Under the pieces are notes generated by a model, which was not told where the DNA came from, did not search any database, and was given only the letters and a program-made list of their open reading frames with translations. 64,000 bases of DNA from JACCZH01 sp963729445 (GTDB lineage Bacteria > Chloroflexota > Chloroflexia > Thermomicrobiales > CFX8): positions 744,001-808,000 of the forward strand of contig CAVSNU010000003.1 of NCBI GenBank assembly GCA_963729445.1. The letters run 5' to 3'. Both the position numbers and the translations under genes were made by a program. Positions 8,394 to 16,911 of the stretch are shown here, in pieces (positions within the stretch are counted from its first letter, which is position 1; every line of letters starts with the position of its first letter).

Positions 8394-9107
8394 TTGGAAA
8401 ACCTGCTCATCGTCCTGGTAGCAATCGTCATCGGTGGCTCGATCGGCAGCCTGATCAACGTTGTTACGACGCGCCTTCCCGCCGAAGTGAACATCGTCGG
8501 ACCTCCGCTGTCATCCTCCACCGGCGAGCCTGACTCGAGACTGTTGCTCCCCTTCGTTGGATCGATCACTTCTAGGGGCGGCATCGACGGCCCGAACCTT
8601 GCGACGCACATCGGCGGGGTGATCCTGACCGGACTGGCGCTGCTCTTCCACGATTTCACCTTCACCGCGCTGGAAACGATCGTGTTGACGTCTCTCCTGC
8701 TTACGATCCTGAGGATCGACTGGCAACACCACCTGATCTACACCATCACGATCTGGCCGGGTATTCTACTGGCATTGGTGTTTAGCCTGATTGACTCTCC
8801 GGGAGAGCTGCTCACGGCCTCAATTGCCGGCGCGGCTGCTGCGACCGTGTTCTTGTTGCTGTTCTTTCTGGCCATCGCGATCTATAAGCGCCGCGCGCTC
8901 GGATTCGGCGATGTGTTGCTGGCGGGTCTCATTGGATCGATGGTCGGGCTTGAGCTGGTTGTCGCGGCGATTATGCTCGGCATGATTCTGGCCGCAGCAG
9001 GTGGTTTGGTACTGATCCTTCTCAGGATCAGGTCACGCACCGATTACATTCCCTACGGCGCCTACCTCTCGCTCGGCGCTATCATCACGGTGCTTCTCGC
9101 CGCTTGA
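8394..9107 (+). CDS. Short type IV prepilin peptidase-like aspartic protease (A24)
   Basis: A polytopic membrane protein of about 237 aa. The two catalytic aspartates of the A24 family are visible: one in ILRIDWQHHLIYT, the second in ALGFGDVLLAGLIGSMVG (GxGD motif). The first helix ends in GGSIGSLINVVTTRLP, typical of prepilin peptidases. The cytoplasmic loop after it has no cysteines, so the zinc-binding methyltransferase part of bifunctional PilD is missing. I chose TTG 8394 (GGGGAAG 8 bases upstream); TTG 8373 is in frame. No pilin genes are nearby, so its substrates are unknown. Confidence 0.8.
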   Translation: MENLLIVLVAIVIGGSIGSLINVVTTRLPAEVNIVGPPLSSSTGEPDSRLLLPFVGSITSRGGIDGPNLATHIGGVILTGLALLFHDFTFTALETIVLTSLLLTILRIDWQHHLIYTITIWPGILLALVFSLIDSPGELLTASIAGAAAATVFLLLFFLAIAIYKRRALGFGDVLLAGLIGSMVGLELVVAAIMLGMILAAAGGLVLILLRIRSRTDYIPYGAYLSLGAIITVLLAA

Positions 9108-9148
9108 TACGCTCCTCGGTCCTTCGATCAGACGCTCTGAGAGACCAG

Positions 9149-9940
9149 TCAGGAGAGCAGCACCAGGAAACCCACGGCTGTTCCAGCCAGGGTACAGAGT
9201 AGATTCACATGGTCATTGTTGAAACCGCGAATACCGCCGCGGTGCACCGTGCAGGCTCCGCATCGATGCACTCTTGCCTCGGTCGTCTGGTTGCAGGCCG
9301 GGCAGTAGCGTCGCTCCTGAATTAGCTCGCCGGCCACACTATCCACCATCGCCCCAGTCACACCTGCGGCGGTGACTACCGCACCCATCACAAGCCCGGC
9401 GGACGCACCGAGCCAGAGATTCCCGGCGCTCGTGGCCACTACTCCTACCAGCGTAGCGCCGGCGAGCGCGCCCAGCGTTCCTCGCGCCGTCACGCCGCCA
9501 GACTCGCCGCGGTTCACCTGCCGTCGAGAGAGCAGCATTCTCGGACGTGCACGCGATGTCGAACCGATCTCGGTCGCCCAGGTGTCCGCAGTAGCGGCAG
9601 CCAGGGCAGCCGCCACCAGGGCCAGAGCGAGGCGCTCATGGCCCGCGACGCCAATCATCGCCGTCACTGCCGCGACGCCGCCGTTCGCCAGCACCTGTCC
9701 AGCATCGCGGCGGCTACCCTTGGCCGCGATGTCATCGCCGACACGGATGCGTGAGAGCAGACTGGAGAGCACGAAGAATGTCCCCAGCACGACGAGACCC
9801 GGCCAGGATGTCCCTGCCGCAATCGCTGTACCAACTCCGACGGCGGCAACGGCGCCGGATCCAGAGAGCGCGTTGACTTTCCAACCGGCGATACTGACGA
9901 TGAAAGAGACGACCAGTCCGAGGACGAGCCGTTCGATCAC
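9149..9940 (-). CDS. DUF92 family membrane protein
   Basis: A 263-residue integral membrane protein of the DUF92/TMEM19 family, which includes plant phytyl-phosphate kinase VTE6. The family signature is visible as RRDAGQVLANGGVAAVTA, then ATADTWATEIGS and GGVTARGTLGALAGA. A CPAC...CGAC pair near residues 215-230 could bind metal, which is an addition relative to the core family. The GTG start overlaps the stop of the upstream small gene (GTGA), so the two are co-translated. Function in bacteria is unestablished; a polyprenyl- or phytyl-phosphate kinase role is possible but unproven. Confidence 0.8.
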   Translation of the reverse strand: MIERLVLGLVVSFIVSIAGWKVNALSGSGAVAAVGVGTAIAAGTSWPGLVVLGTFFVLSSLLSRIRVGDDIAAKGSRRDAGQVLANGGVAAVTAMIGVAGHERLALALVAAALAAATADTWATEIGSTSRARPRMLLSRRQVNRGESGGVTARGTLGALAGATLVGVVATSAGNLWLGASAGLVMGAVVTAAGVTGAMVDSVAGELIQERRYCPACNQTTEARVHRCGACTVHRGGIRGFNNDHVNLLCTLAGTAVGFLVLLS

Positions 9941-10197
9941 TGTGCCCGTGGTTTGCGTGGGCGCTGGAGCATCAGAAGCTCATGTTCCCGGATCTCAAAT
10001 ATCCAGCCCTCGACGCTGGCAATAGCCGGCGCGCTCTGCTCTGAGAAATGGATCGTCACGGTCTTGCCTTCGATCTCGTGTTCGTCTTCGGCATTCATGG
10101 CGAAGGGATGCCTCGGGTTCGCGACGATGTTGCGTGCGCCTCCCGCCTGCTCCACGGCAAGCTTAACCAACCGCTGGGCTTCATTCTCCTCGAGCAT
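9937..10197 (-). CDS. Small conserved-looking hypothetical protein (86 aa)
   Basis: No family recognised. The ATG at 10197 follows AGGGAGAGGCG, a good ribosome binding site, and gives an acidic protein (MLEENEAQRLVKLAVEQAGG...) ending in a basic tail RPRKPRAQ. It contains EGKTVTIHFSEQ, predicted as beta strand, and no membrane segment. The frame stays open upstream to 10434 through the tRNA gene, so the longer ORF is spurious. The stop overlaps the DUF92 start by 4 bases, indicating an operon. Confidence 0.65.
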   Translation of the reverse strand: MLEENEAQRLVKLAVEQAGGARNIVANPRHPFAMNAEDEHEIEGKTVTIHFSEQSAPAIASVEGWIFEIREHELLMLQRPRKPRAQ

Positions 10198-10266
10198 CGC
10201 CTCTCCCTCTACACGTTCAATCGACGCACCGATGGTATAATTGGTGGTTGTCACGAATGTGACTTT

Positions 10267-10342
10267 GACCCCGTAGCTCAGTTGGTAGAGCAGTGGACTT
10301 TTAATCCATGGGTCCTCGGTTCGAGTCCGAGCGGGGTCACCA
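10267..10342 (+). tRNA. tRNA-Lys (anticodon UUU)
   Basis: Complete cloverleaf: acceptor GACCCCG pairs with CGGGGTC, D arm GCTC..GAGC, anticodon stem around CTTTTAA giving TTT, and T arm CTCGG-TTCGAGT-CCGAG. The discriminator A is followed by an encoded CCA at 10340-10342. It is divergent from the 86-aa gene on the minus strand. The 260 bases downstream hold no gene, only a small hairpin (CGACTGG..CCAGTCG at 10547-10570). Confidence 0.97.
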
Positions 10343-10602
10343 CCAGTTCCAGATAAGCAACCGAATATCGAGTGTGCCAGAACAGCTTCTAGCCGACATT
10401 CTGGATGTGTTCGACAATGCCCGCGACTTCGCATATCCGGGTCATTTCGGTCTGGACACCCGCTCGGGAAGATGAGACGAAGACTCAGGTCCGGCCGCCA
10501 GGTTGATCGTCTCGGGTGCTTTGGATCTCTCGATGTGTCAAGCTGGCGACTGGCCGTAAACGACCAGTCGTCCTTGATGACCTTTCATGAAGCAGGTACC
10601 TG

Positions 10603-11589
10603 TTAGTCCCTCGGCTGTAACGGGACGTGCAGTCGTGGTTGTTCCTCGAAGGCGTCCATCTCCACCGTCTGAAACACAAACGTGCTCTCGTGCGATGTAG
10701 AGGCCGCCGACACGTTGCCCTGGTTATCCATGGCTACCATGTTCATCACGTTTGAACGCTGGGCGAAGGGGTCAACGAGGTGACTCAGATCGATCATGGA
10801 GGATCGCAGGGCCTCTTCGAGGCTCATGCCGTGGCGCATATTGCTGACCACGCTGTAGGCCGACGCGGCTCGGATAGCCATCTCGCCACGCCCGGTGCAG
10901 GCCGCCGCACCGAAGCGGTTGTCGGCATAGTTTCCAGCTCCGATGACTGGCGAGTCTCCCAACCGGCCGGGCCACTTGAAGCCCCATCCGCTGGTCGAGA
11001 CCGCGCAGGCAATGTCGCCGCTCGCATCACGAGCGATCACGTTGGTGGTACCGAAGATCTCCTCGTGCAGCAGCTTCGTCCAGTCTCGGACCGCGCCCAT
11101 GAAGAGCTCGTATTGATCCTCGTAGATATTCCCGCCCGGGGCAGCAAGACCCTCCACTCGAGCCTTCCATGCATCGCGAGCCTCATCGGTCAACAACTCG
11201 GCCTTCTCGAAGCCGTGCTTGGCCGCGAACAGCTCGGCGCCTGCACCAACGAGCATGACGTGGGGAGTGAGCTCCATCACCTTTCGCGCGATGTCGATTG
11301 GGTGTGGGTAGCCCTTGATAGCCCCGACGGCCCCCGCCGCCAGTGTGCGGCCATCCATGACCGTCGCGTCGAGCTCGACCTGGCCCAGGATATTCGGCAT
11401 TCCACCGGTCCCAACGCCACTGTCTTCGAGGTTGTCTTCAACCATCCGCACCGCCGCGATGGCCGCATCCATTGCGCTTCCACCGCCGCGCAGTACCTCG
11501 ACGGCCGCGCCGAGCCCGACACGCGCGTTCGCGCTCCCCACTACGATCCCGGTTTGCCCTGTTACCACCAATGTTTTCCTTCTGCTCAC
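10603..11589 (-). CDS. Isoaspartyl peptidase / Ntn-type asparaginase family protein
   Basis: An Asparaginase_2 family N-terminal-nucleophile amidohydrolase (328 aa) that hydrolyses asparagine, isoaspartyl dipeptides or glycosyl-asparagine. Blocks seen: GSAMDAAIAAVRMVEDN, GVGTGGMPNILGQVELDA, and GRLGDSPVIGAGNYADN near residues 210-226. Aligning the self-cleavage region puts the nucleophile at Thr181 in IFGTTNVIARD. The usual His-Asp before this Thr is replaced by Phe-Gly. No signal peptide is visible, so it is probably cytoplasmic. It lies downstream of the minus-strand regulator with a 129-base gap. Substrate specificity is unresolved. Confidence 0.85.
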   Translation of the reverse strand: MSRRKTLVVTGQTGIVVGSANARVGLGAAVEVLRGGGSAMDAAIAAVRMVEDNLEDSGVGTGGMPNILGQVELDATVMDGRTLAAGAVGAIKGYPHPIDIARKVMELTPHVMLVGAGAELFAAKHGFEKAELLTDEARDAWKARVEGLAAPGGNIYEDQYELFMGAVRDWTKLLHEEIFGTTNVIARDASGDIACAVSTSGWGFKWPGRLGDSPVIGAGNYADNRFGAAACTGRGEMAIRAASAYSVVSNMRHGMSLEEALRSSMIDLSHLVDPFAQRSNVMNMVAMDNQGNVSAASTSHESTFVFQTVEMDAFEEQPRLHVPLQPRD

Positions 11590-11718
11590 GATCCGTAAAT
11601 CGACCCGAACATCCTACACGTTGCCGTGTCTCTGTGGGTGACGTTCGTGCGATTCGACACTCACGGAAGGAGCCCCATGGAAGGACTCGTTGTCGACTGA
11701 GACGTGTCGAGCCGGGCT

Positions 11719-13152
11719 TTAATCGAGGGGTGCAGTTGGAGAGATCCGTAGCAGACGGTCGCCGATGAAGCGTTCCAGATCGGAAGGATAGACGCGATAG
11801 CCTGCCCGCGGCCCGCCCAGGTTGAGCGCCGGCAGCTCTGATCGCCGGATCCAGCGACGCACCGTTTCCTCGGTCACCTGCAGGAACTCGGCAACATCAG
11901 TCACCGTGAGCCAGTGTGCGTCAGTTCGTGTGATCACCGACGCGAGAACGTTCGCCACTGATTGCAGGAAAAAGACATCCTCCTGATGGAAGGTGCGCGG
12001 GCGTGTCGAGTGCGCACTTAGGACGCCAAACGGGCGCCCTCGTCCCGGTATCAGCACGCTGACACCACTACGAACCCCATACGCAGCTACCATTCGAGCG
12101 CCGTCGAAGCGATCCTCGCGCGAGAGATCTTCAGCGATAACCGGCTCATGAGAACCGAGCGTATACCCCGCTTGCGAATCAAAGTCCGTCCGGACCGTCG
12201 TGGAATTGACCTGACCGATCGGGATCTGAACCTCACCGATGCGGCCCTCCATCCAACCAACGCCAGCTCGCAACACCAGATTGTCTCCACCGGGTAGCAC
12301 CTCGAAGATCTTGCTGTGCTCAACGTCCAGCGACCGGGTCACATACACCACAGCCTGATCGAGCAGCGCCGAAAAATCCAGTCCCCCGAGAGCATGCCTC
12401 CCCAAATCGGCTACCGCTTGCTGCTGGCGTTCGCGTAAGCCCAGCGCCTCTTCGATCCTCTTTCGATCGGTAACGTCGACGAGCACACCCTCCCAGGCCT
12501 TCTCAGCGCCATGCACGCTGGGTACCAGGGTCGCTTCACAGCGAATCCAGACGACCCGGCCGTCTTTCGCCAGCAAGCGATATTCCATGTTGAACGGCTC
12601 GCCAGTAGCGTCGGTCCGAGCTAACTCGGCTTCAACCTGCGCACGATCGGAGGGATGAATGTGTGCCAGCCAGAAGCGAGGCTGGTCGCGCCACTCCGAG
12701 AGTGGATAACCCAACAGCGTTTCAATCTCCCGGCTGATATAGACCACCGAGCCTGGCTGTGATGCATCCTCCCGGAACGTGACGGCCGGCATCGCATCGA
12801 TCAATGCCTGGAAATCCGCGCTGAGGTCATACCCATGACGACCGGGAGTATCGGCATGCAGGGGGTCCGCTTCCGGTCCGTTCTCCATAGGAGCGTGGGC
12901 AGTCTGCTGAGCCGGCAGCGCAGGACGGTCCGAGTGGTGGGCACTCCCGTCCAGAGGAGTTTCCCCCAGAGCGCCGTAGCGCTGCCAGACAAAACTGTCC
13001 AGATCATCAGGACGAATGCGGTACACCGAGCGAGGCCCGCCGAGCTCAAGCACGGGAAGCTCCCCCCGCCGAACCCAGCGCCGCACGGTCTCAATGCGTA
13101 CCTGTAGGAGTTCAGCAACGTCCTGAACAGTCAGCCACTGTCCTGTTACCAC
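11719..13152 (-). CDS. HTH-PAS-GAF-HTH sensor/transcription regulator
   Basis: A 477-aa one-component sensor with an unusual order. An excisionase-type helix-turn-helix lies at 6-58 (WLTVQDVAELLQVRIETVRRW). A PAS domain with PAC tail occupies about 110-235 (YISREIETLLGYPLSEW, IHPSDR, EGVLVDVTDRKR). A GAF domain occupies about 245-405. A second helix-turn-helix lies at 414-467 (WLTVTDVAEFLQVTEETVRRW). The two DNA-binding domains share about 34 of 49 residues, so one is a duplicate. There is no kinase or cyclase domain. I chose GTG 13152 because AGGAG sits 5 bases upstream; an ORF to 13281 exists. It is divergent from the LuxR-type gene. The ligand is unknown. Confidence 0.82.
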   Translation of the reverse strand: MVTGQWLTVQDVAELLQVRIETVRRWVRRGELPVLELGGPRSVYRIRPDDLDSFVWQRYGALGETPLDGSAHHSDRPALPAQQTAHAPMENGPEADPLHADTPGRHGYDLSADFQALIDAMPAVTFREDASQPGSVVYISREIETLLGYPLSEWRDQPRFWLAHIHPSDRAQVEAELARTDATGEPFNMEYRLLAKDGRVVWIRCEATLVPSVHGAEKAWEGVLVDVTDRKRIEEALGLRERQQQAVADLGRHALGGLDFSALLDQAVVYVTRSLDVEHSKIFEVLPGGDNLVLRAGVGWMEGRIGEVQIPIGQVNSTTVRTDFDSQAGYTLGSHEPVIAEDLSREDRFDGARMVAAYGVRSGVSVLIPGRGRPFGVLSAHSTRPRTFHQEDVFFLQSVANVLASVITRTDAHWLTVTDVAEFLQVTEETVRRWIRRSELPALNLGGPRAGYRVYPSDLERFIGDRLLRISPTAPLD

Positions 13153-13342
13153 TGTTTCTCCTCTTTTTGGAGCCAGCTGTCGCCGAAACTTCGCGTCAAA
13201 GCTACCCCTGGATCTGCCCCCGCTCCACGCTCGCTTGACCATTGGCACAGGGCACTCATGCCGCCCCTTTGCTCTCACCAACGTATAAGCGCCAATAGAG
13301 CAGATCCGTCGTCAGACATACGTCGCTACGTTCACCTCTGAG

Positions 13343-13397
13343 TGTATCAACTTCGTATCAAGTCTTGCATTCGCGTCTAAAGTAGCCTATTTTAGAC
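13343..13397. promoter_or_regulatory. Candidate operator region between divergent regulators
   Basis: Two direct GTATCAA repeats separated by CTTC lie at about 13343-13361. A 7-bp dyad GTCTAAA-N8/9-TTTAGAC lies at 13375-13397. They occupy the middle of the 413-base space between the HTH-PAS-GAF-HTH gene and the LuxR-type gene, where binding by either product would be expected. The dyad core is AT-rich (TATTTTAG) and could also be a -10 region. The assignment is inferred from position and symmetry only. Confidence 0.35.
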
Positions 13398-13565
13398 ATT
13401 AGTGGACACCCGGAGACCGGAAAAGTGACGCTAAAGGCGTATCCGAACAGTGCGGCTCCGTCCACTGTCGAAAGATCACCTCGAAAAGAGGTGTTTTCGA
13501 TGCAACGTCAGACGACGTGGTTTGACACGGGGAGCTGGCATCGAATGCCGAAGGGAGTGAGCGGG

Positions 13566-14321
13566 ATGACACGGGTCATTATCATCGAGGAAGTTGGCCT
13601 TGTTTCGCAATGCTTGCGGCACGTCCTTGAGGGAGAGTCAGATCTTCACGTTGTCGGCACAGCCACCAACGTAGAGAGCGCTCTCGAATTATTCGGTCAG
13701 GCCGATGTTGCCTTGATCAACAGCGACCTGCGAGACGACGGCGCAGCAACGTTGCTTCGACACGTTCGTGACTCGAATCTGACAATCAAGCCGATTGTGA
13801 CCAATGTGTCTGAATCCGACCAGTCGGTCGTGCGTTATATCGAGCAAGGTGCAGCCGGTTACGTTCCTCACGACGCTTCAGTCTCAGACGTCGTCCGCAT
13901 CATTCGTGCTGTGTCCATGGATCAGGCACTGCTCTCCCCGCGAGTCGCCGCCTCATTGATGGCGCGTATGGTGACGTTGACGCAGATGCGCGGAGCGCCA
14001 CAAAGCAGCTCGAACGCGCTCGACTCGCTCACTTCTCGTGAGCGCGAGGTCCTCGCACTTATCCGTCACGGCATGAGTAACGCTGAAATCGCCGACCATC
14101 TCGTCATTGAGCTTGGAACGGTAAAGAATCACGTTCACAGCGTTCTCAAGAAGCTTGGGGTATCAAGCCGGCGCTCGGCCGCGGCATTGCTTCCTGACAC
14201 AGTCGAGATGCCTGAAACGCAGAAACCCGCTCGAGAGACGCCGGCACCGCGCGTGATCTCGATCCCCAATCCAACGTATGCGCTGCTGGAGTCCCAGAAA
14301 CTCGCGACTGCAGCATCCTGA
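13566..14321 (+). CDS. LuxR/NarL-type regulator with degenerate receiver domain
   Basis: A 251-aa protein: receiver-like domain (1-125), linker, LuxR-type helix-turn-helix (about 152-210; LTSREREVLALIRHGMSNAEIADHLV then GTVKNHVHSVLKKLGV), and a proline-rich tail. In the receiver the phosphoacceptor Asp position appears to be Asn52 (VALINSDLRDDG). The acidic pocket is Glu8-Glu9 in place of Asp-Asp, and the usual Lys near GY..K is His102 (GYVPHDAS). It is therefore unlikely to be regulated by ordinary phosphotransfer, and no histidine kinase is adjacent. ATG 13566 follows GGGAGTGAGCGGG. Divergent from the PAS-GAF regulator. Confidence 0.85.
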   Translation: MTRVIIIEEVGLVSQCLRHVLEGESDLHVVGTATNVESALELFGQADVALINSDLRDDGAATLLRHVRDSNLTIKPIVTNVSESDQSVVRYIEQGAAGYVPHDASVSDVVRIIRAVSMDQALLSPRVAASLMARMVTLTQMRGAPQSSSNALDSLTSREREVLALIRHGMSNAEIADHLVIELGTVKNHVHSVLKKLGVSSRRSAAALLPDTVEMPETQKPARETPAPRVISIPNPTYALLESQKLATAAS

Positions 14322-14331
14322 CCTGACCCTT

Positions 14332-14425
14332 CGCTCACCTCTGGGTGCCCCGTACCGCAAAACGGGGGCAGAGGTGAGCGATTCTGTTAGCGCACCCGCC
14401 GGTCAGACCGGCGGGTGCGCTTCTT
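14332..14425 (+). terminator. Double hairpin terminator after LuxR-type gene
   Basis: The first hairpin at 14332-14380 has arms CGCTCACCT...AGGTGAGCG. The second at 14390-14420 is a 14-bp GC-rich stem (GCGCACCCGCCGGT/ACCGGCGGGTGCGC) followed by TTCTTC. The second resembles a rho-independent terminator. The remaining bases to 14628 hold no convincing gene. Confidence 0.75.
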
Positions 14426-14628
14426 CGATGGCCATTGGCACACCTTCCACCAACAGTGATCGCTACCAACCCGGCTTGGCCCGACCGCCCGAGGATCGGT
14501 CCTGTCGGCGTACCCTGCTCGAATCGGCTACCGTCCGCCGCGCTATGCCATATTGCGCAGGCCGGCCTGGGCGGCTAGTCTATGAACGCTCGAACATGTT
14601 GATGCCCGGCTACCGAAATTGAGGCAAT

Positions 14629-15396
14629 GTGACTGAGGATCAGAACTCGCTACTCGTTGAACGCTCAGACGATATCGTCACGCTGACACTGAACCGGCCA
14701 CGCTATCGTAATGCCGTCGACTTCGAAACACTGAAGCAGTTAGACGCGGCAGCTGACGACCTGGTGAGGAATCCCCCGCGCGCCGTGATCCTGAAGGCGA
14801 GCGCGCCAGGATTCTGCAGCGGAGTCGATCTCAAGGAATCGCGGGAAACGACCCCCTCGTTCGCCCGAGAGCGCGTCGCGACGATGCACAGCGTTCTCGG
14901 CAAGCTGCGGCGTATGCCGGTCCCGATTGTGGCCGCGATCGATGGCGTGGCCGTCGGCCTGGGCTGTGAGCTGGTGATCTCGGCAGATATTCGCCTGGCA
15001 ACTCCCGACTCGACATTCGGCTATCCAGAGCCGAAGGTGGCGGTGCCATCTCCAGCGCATCACCTCGTGTGGCTCATCGGGCTCGCGAGGGCGCAAGACC
15101 TCCTGCTCACTGCCCGGACCATTGAGGCAACCGAAGCCGCAGCATGGGGGTTGGTGACGCGCATCGAGGGAGACGTGGAGTGTGCTGCACGACGGACAGC
15201 CCAACTCATCGCTGAGTTGGCGCCGTTCTCGATTTCCCAAACCAAAGAGAACATCGCGTTGAGCATCGCTGCCGGAGCGGACGCCTCATCACGCCATCAC
15301 ATCGACGGCGTCCACCACGCCGCGTCGATGGCCGACCGCAGGGAGGCGCTCCTGGCGTTCTCAGAAAAGCGCAAACCGGTATTCACCGGAAAGTAG
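14629..15396 (+). CDS. Enoyl-CoA hydratase/isomerase family protein
   Basis: A crotonase-fold protein of 255 aa acting on acyl-CoA thioesters. The oxyanion-hole segments are visible as APGFCSGVDLKES and AIDGVAVGLGCELVISADIRLATP, followed by FGYPEPKVAVPSPAHH and ARTIEATEAAAWGLVTRI. The usual second catalytic Glu of hydratases is not clear, since that helix reads PSPAHHLVWLIG, so isomerase or another crotonase chemistry is possible. The GTG start at 14629 has only a weak ribosome site. A CoA transferase gene follows 27 bases downstream in the same direction, suggesting shared acyl-CoA metabolism. Confidence 0.85.
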   Translation: MTEDQNSLLVERSDDIVTLTLNRPRYRNAVDFETLKQLDAAADDLVRNPPRAVILKASAPGFCSGVDLKESRETTPSFARERVATMHSVLGKLRRMPVPIVAAIDGVAVGLGCELVISADIRLATPDSTFGYPEPKVAVPSPAHHLVWLIGLARAQDLLLTARTIEATEAAAWGLVTRIEGDVECAARRTAQLIAELAPFSISQTKENIALSIAAGADASSRHHIDGVHHAASMADRREALLAFSEKRKPVFTGK

Positions 15397-15423
15397 CGAC
15401 GCCCCCGCATGAAAGGAGCCCTT

Positions 15424-16608
15424 GTGGCTGGTGCACTGGATGGAATTCGTGTGCTGGAGCTGAGCCGGCACCTTGCCGGACCATTCGCCGCGATGACACT
15501 CGCCGACCTGGGGGCCGACGTCATCAAAGTCGAGCCTCCCGGACGCGGCGACGACACTCGCGGCTACCCGCCGTTCTGGAACGGTGTCAGCTGCTACTAC
15601 CTCAGCACGAACCGCAACAAGCGCAGCATCACCCTCAATCTGCAGTCTGAAGAGGGTCAGGACGTCGCCCGGCGACTCGTTTCGGACGCGGATATCCTGA
15701 TCCATAACTTCCGTTACGGCACGATGGAGCGCTGGGGGTTGGGCTACGACCAGTTGCGCGAGCTCAACCCGCGCCTGATATTCTGCGCCATCTCCGCCGT
15801 CGGGAGCGACGGTCCAGACCGCGACCGGTCGGGGGTCGACCTCCTGATGCAGGCCTACGGCGGTTTGATGAGCATTACGGGCGAGGCAGGTCGTCCTCCG
15901 GTGCGCGTCGGCACGTCACTGGTCGATCTCACCGCCGGCGCAAACGCCGTGCAAGGGATCCTTGCGGCCCTGTATGTCAGAGAACGCACCGGTCAGGGAC
16001 AGAAGATCGAGTCCTCACTCCTTGAGGGTCAAGTTTCGTGGCTGACCTATCACGCGGTCTCCTATTTCGCGACCGGGAAGGTGCCCGAGCGTCTGGGCTC
16101 GTATCACGCAAGCGTCGCCCCGTATGGCGCATTCCCCACCAGTGACGGTTTCCTCCTGGTCGCCGTCGCCTCAGACGCGCTGTGGCGGCGCTTCTGCGAC
16201 GCGATCAACCGTCCTGAACTGATCGAAGATCCACGCTTCGTGACGAACGCGCTGCGCTGTGCCAATCGTGATGATCTGGCGGGCGTCCTGAATGAGATCC
16301 TGAGCCAGAACACCGCCGGTACCTGGGCGGGCAGGATGGACGAGGCCGGGGTGCCGTGCAGCCCGGTCAACAGCATTGACACCGTCCTGAACCTGCCGCA
16401 GGTTGCCTACCGCGACATGGTCGTGGATATGCCCCACCACGACATCCCAGACCTGCGCCTGCCCGGAGTCGCCATCAAGCTCAGCGACACACCGGGCAGC
16501 GTTCGCACACCTCCGCCTGACCTCGGCCAGCACACGGGTGAGGTACTTGAGGCGGCTGGTTTCGACAAGACAGTCATTGAACGGTTCCGCAGCTCAGGCG
16601 TTGTCTAG
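15424..16608 (+). CDS. CaiB/BaiF-family (class III) CoA transferase
   Basis: It moves CoA between carboxylic acids through an aspartyl-CoA mixed anhydride. 394 aa from GTG 15424, chosen because AAAGGAG lies 7 bases upstream; ATG 15409 lacks a ribosome site. Family blocks: LDGIRVLELSRHLAGPFAAMTLADLGADVIKVEPPG, NRNKRSITLNL, ILIHNFRYGTMERWGL, and SGVDLLMQAYGGLMSITGE with the catalytic Asp. The C-terminal part is typical (AGVPCSPVNSIDTVLNLPQ). It pairs with the enoyl-CoA hydratase-like gene upstream. Substrates cannot be assigned. Confidence 0.92.
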   Translation: MAGALDGIRVLELSRHLAGPFAAMTLADLGADVIKVEPPGRGDDTRGYPPFWNGVSCYYLSTNRNKRSITLNLQSEEGQDVARRLVSDADILIHNFRYGTMERWGLGYDQLRELNPRLIFCAISAVGSDGPDRDRSGVDLLMQAYGGLMSITGEAGRPPVRVGTSLVDLTAGANAVQGILAALYVRERTGQGQKIESSLLEGQVSWLTYHAVSYFATGKVPERLGSYHASVAPYGAFPTSDGFLLVAVASDALWRRFCDAINRPELIEDPRFVTNALRCANRDDLAGVLNEILSQNTAGTWAGRMDEAGVPCSPVNSIDTVLNLPQVAYRDMVVDMPHHDIPDLRLPGVAIKLSDTPGSVRTPPPDLGQHTGEVLEAAGFDKTVIERFRSSGVV

Positions 16609-16678
16609 CATCCCGGCGGCGTAGCTGGGCTACTGGTGCAAACTCGGGACATCCTCACAGCGCGAAGAAAGGCCAAGC

Positions 16679-16885
16679 GTGCTCGTTCATAAGTCTCCGT
16701 CACGAGTCGTCAGGTATCACTCCGACGACGGACAATGGACGCTTGAAACGAGCGCGCCGCATCCCCAGCTCCGTTCCTGCGCGCGTGAGTATCAGGGCTA
16801 CGTCGAGACCGCCAGCGACCCAATCTGCCGCCGCGAGGGCAACAACTGGCACTTCGGAACCTACCGGCCATCGAGAAACAGCTAA
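16679..16885 (+). pseudogene. Remnant of an AraC-type regulator N-terminal domain
   Basis: A 68-codon ORF starting GTG after GAAGAAAGG. Its translation has the pattern of the opening of AraC-family regulators (GQWTLETSAPHPQLRSCAREYQGYVE, then PICRREG). It stops abruptly before any effector domain or helix-turn-helix. No continuation is visible in other frames before the hairpin at 16912. It may be a truncated relic or a small stand-alone protein; the resemblance is by eye. Confidence 0.4.
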
Positions 16886-16911
16886 GCGCGACCCCAGAAG
16901 CACAAACCGGC

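Noticed and set aside
14322..14622. Plus-strand ORF at 14278-14622
   Set aside because: It overlaps the LuxR-type gene end and the terminator hairpins and has an Arg/Ser/Pro-rich composition typical of an out-of-frame reading.
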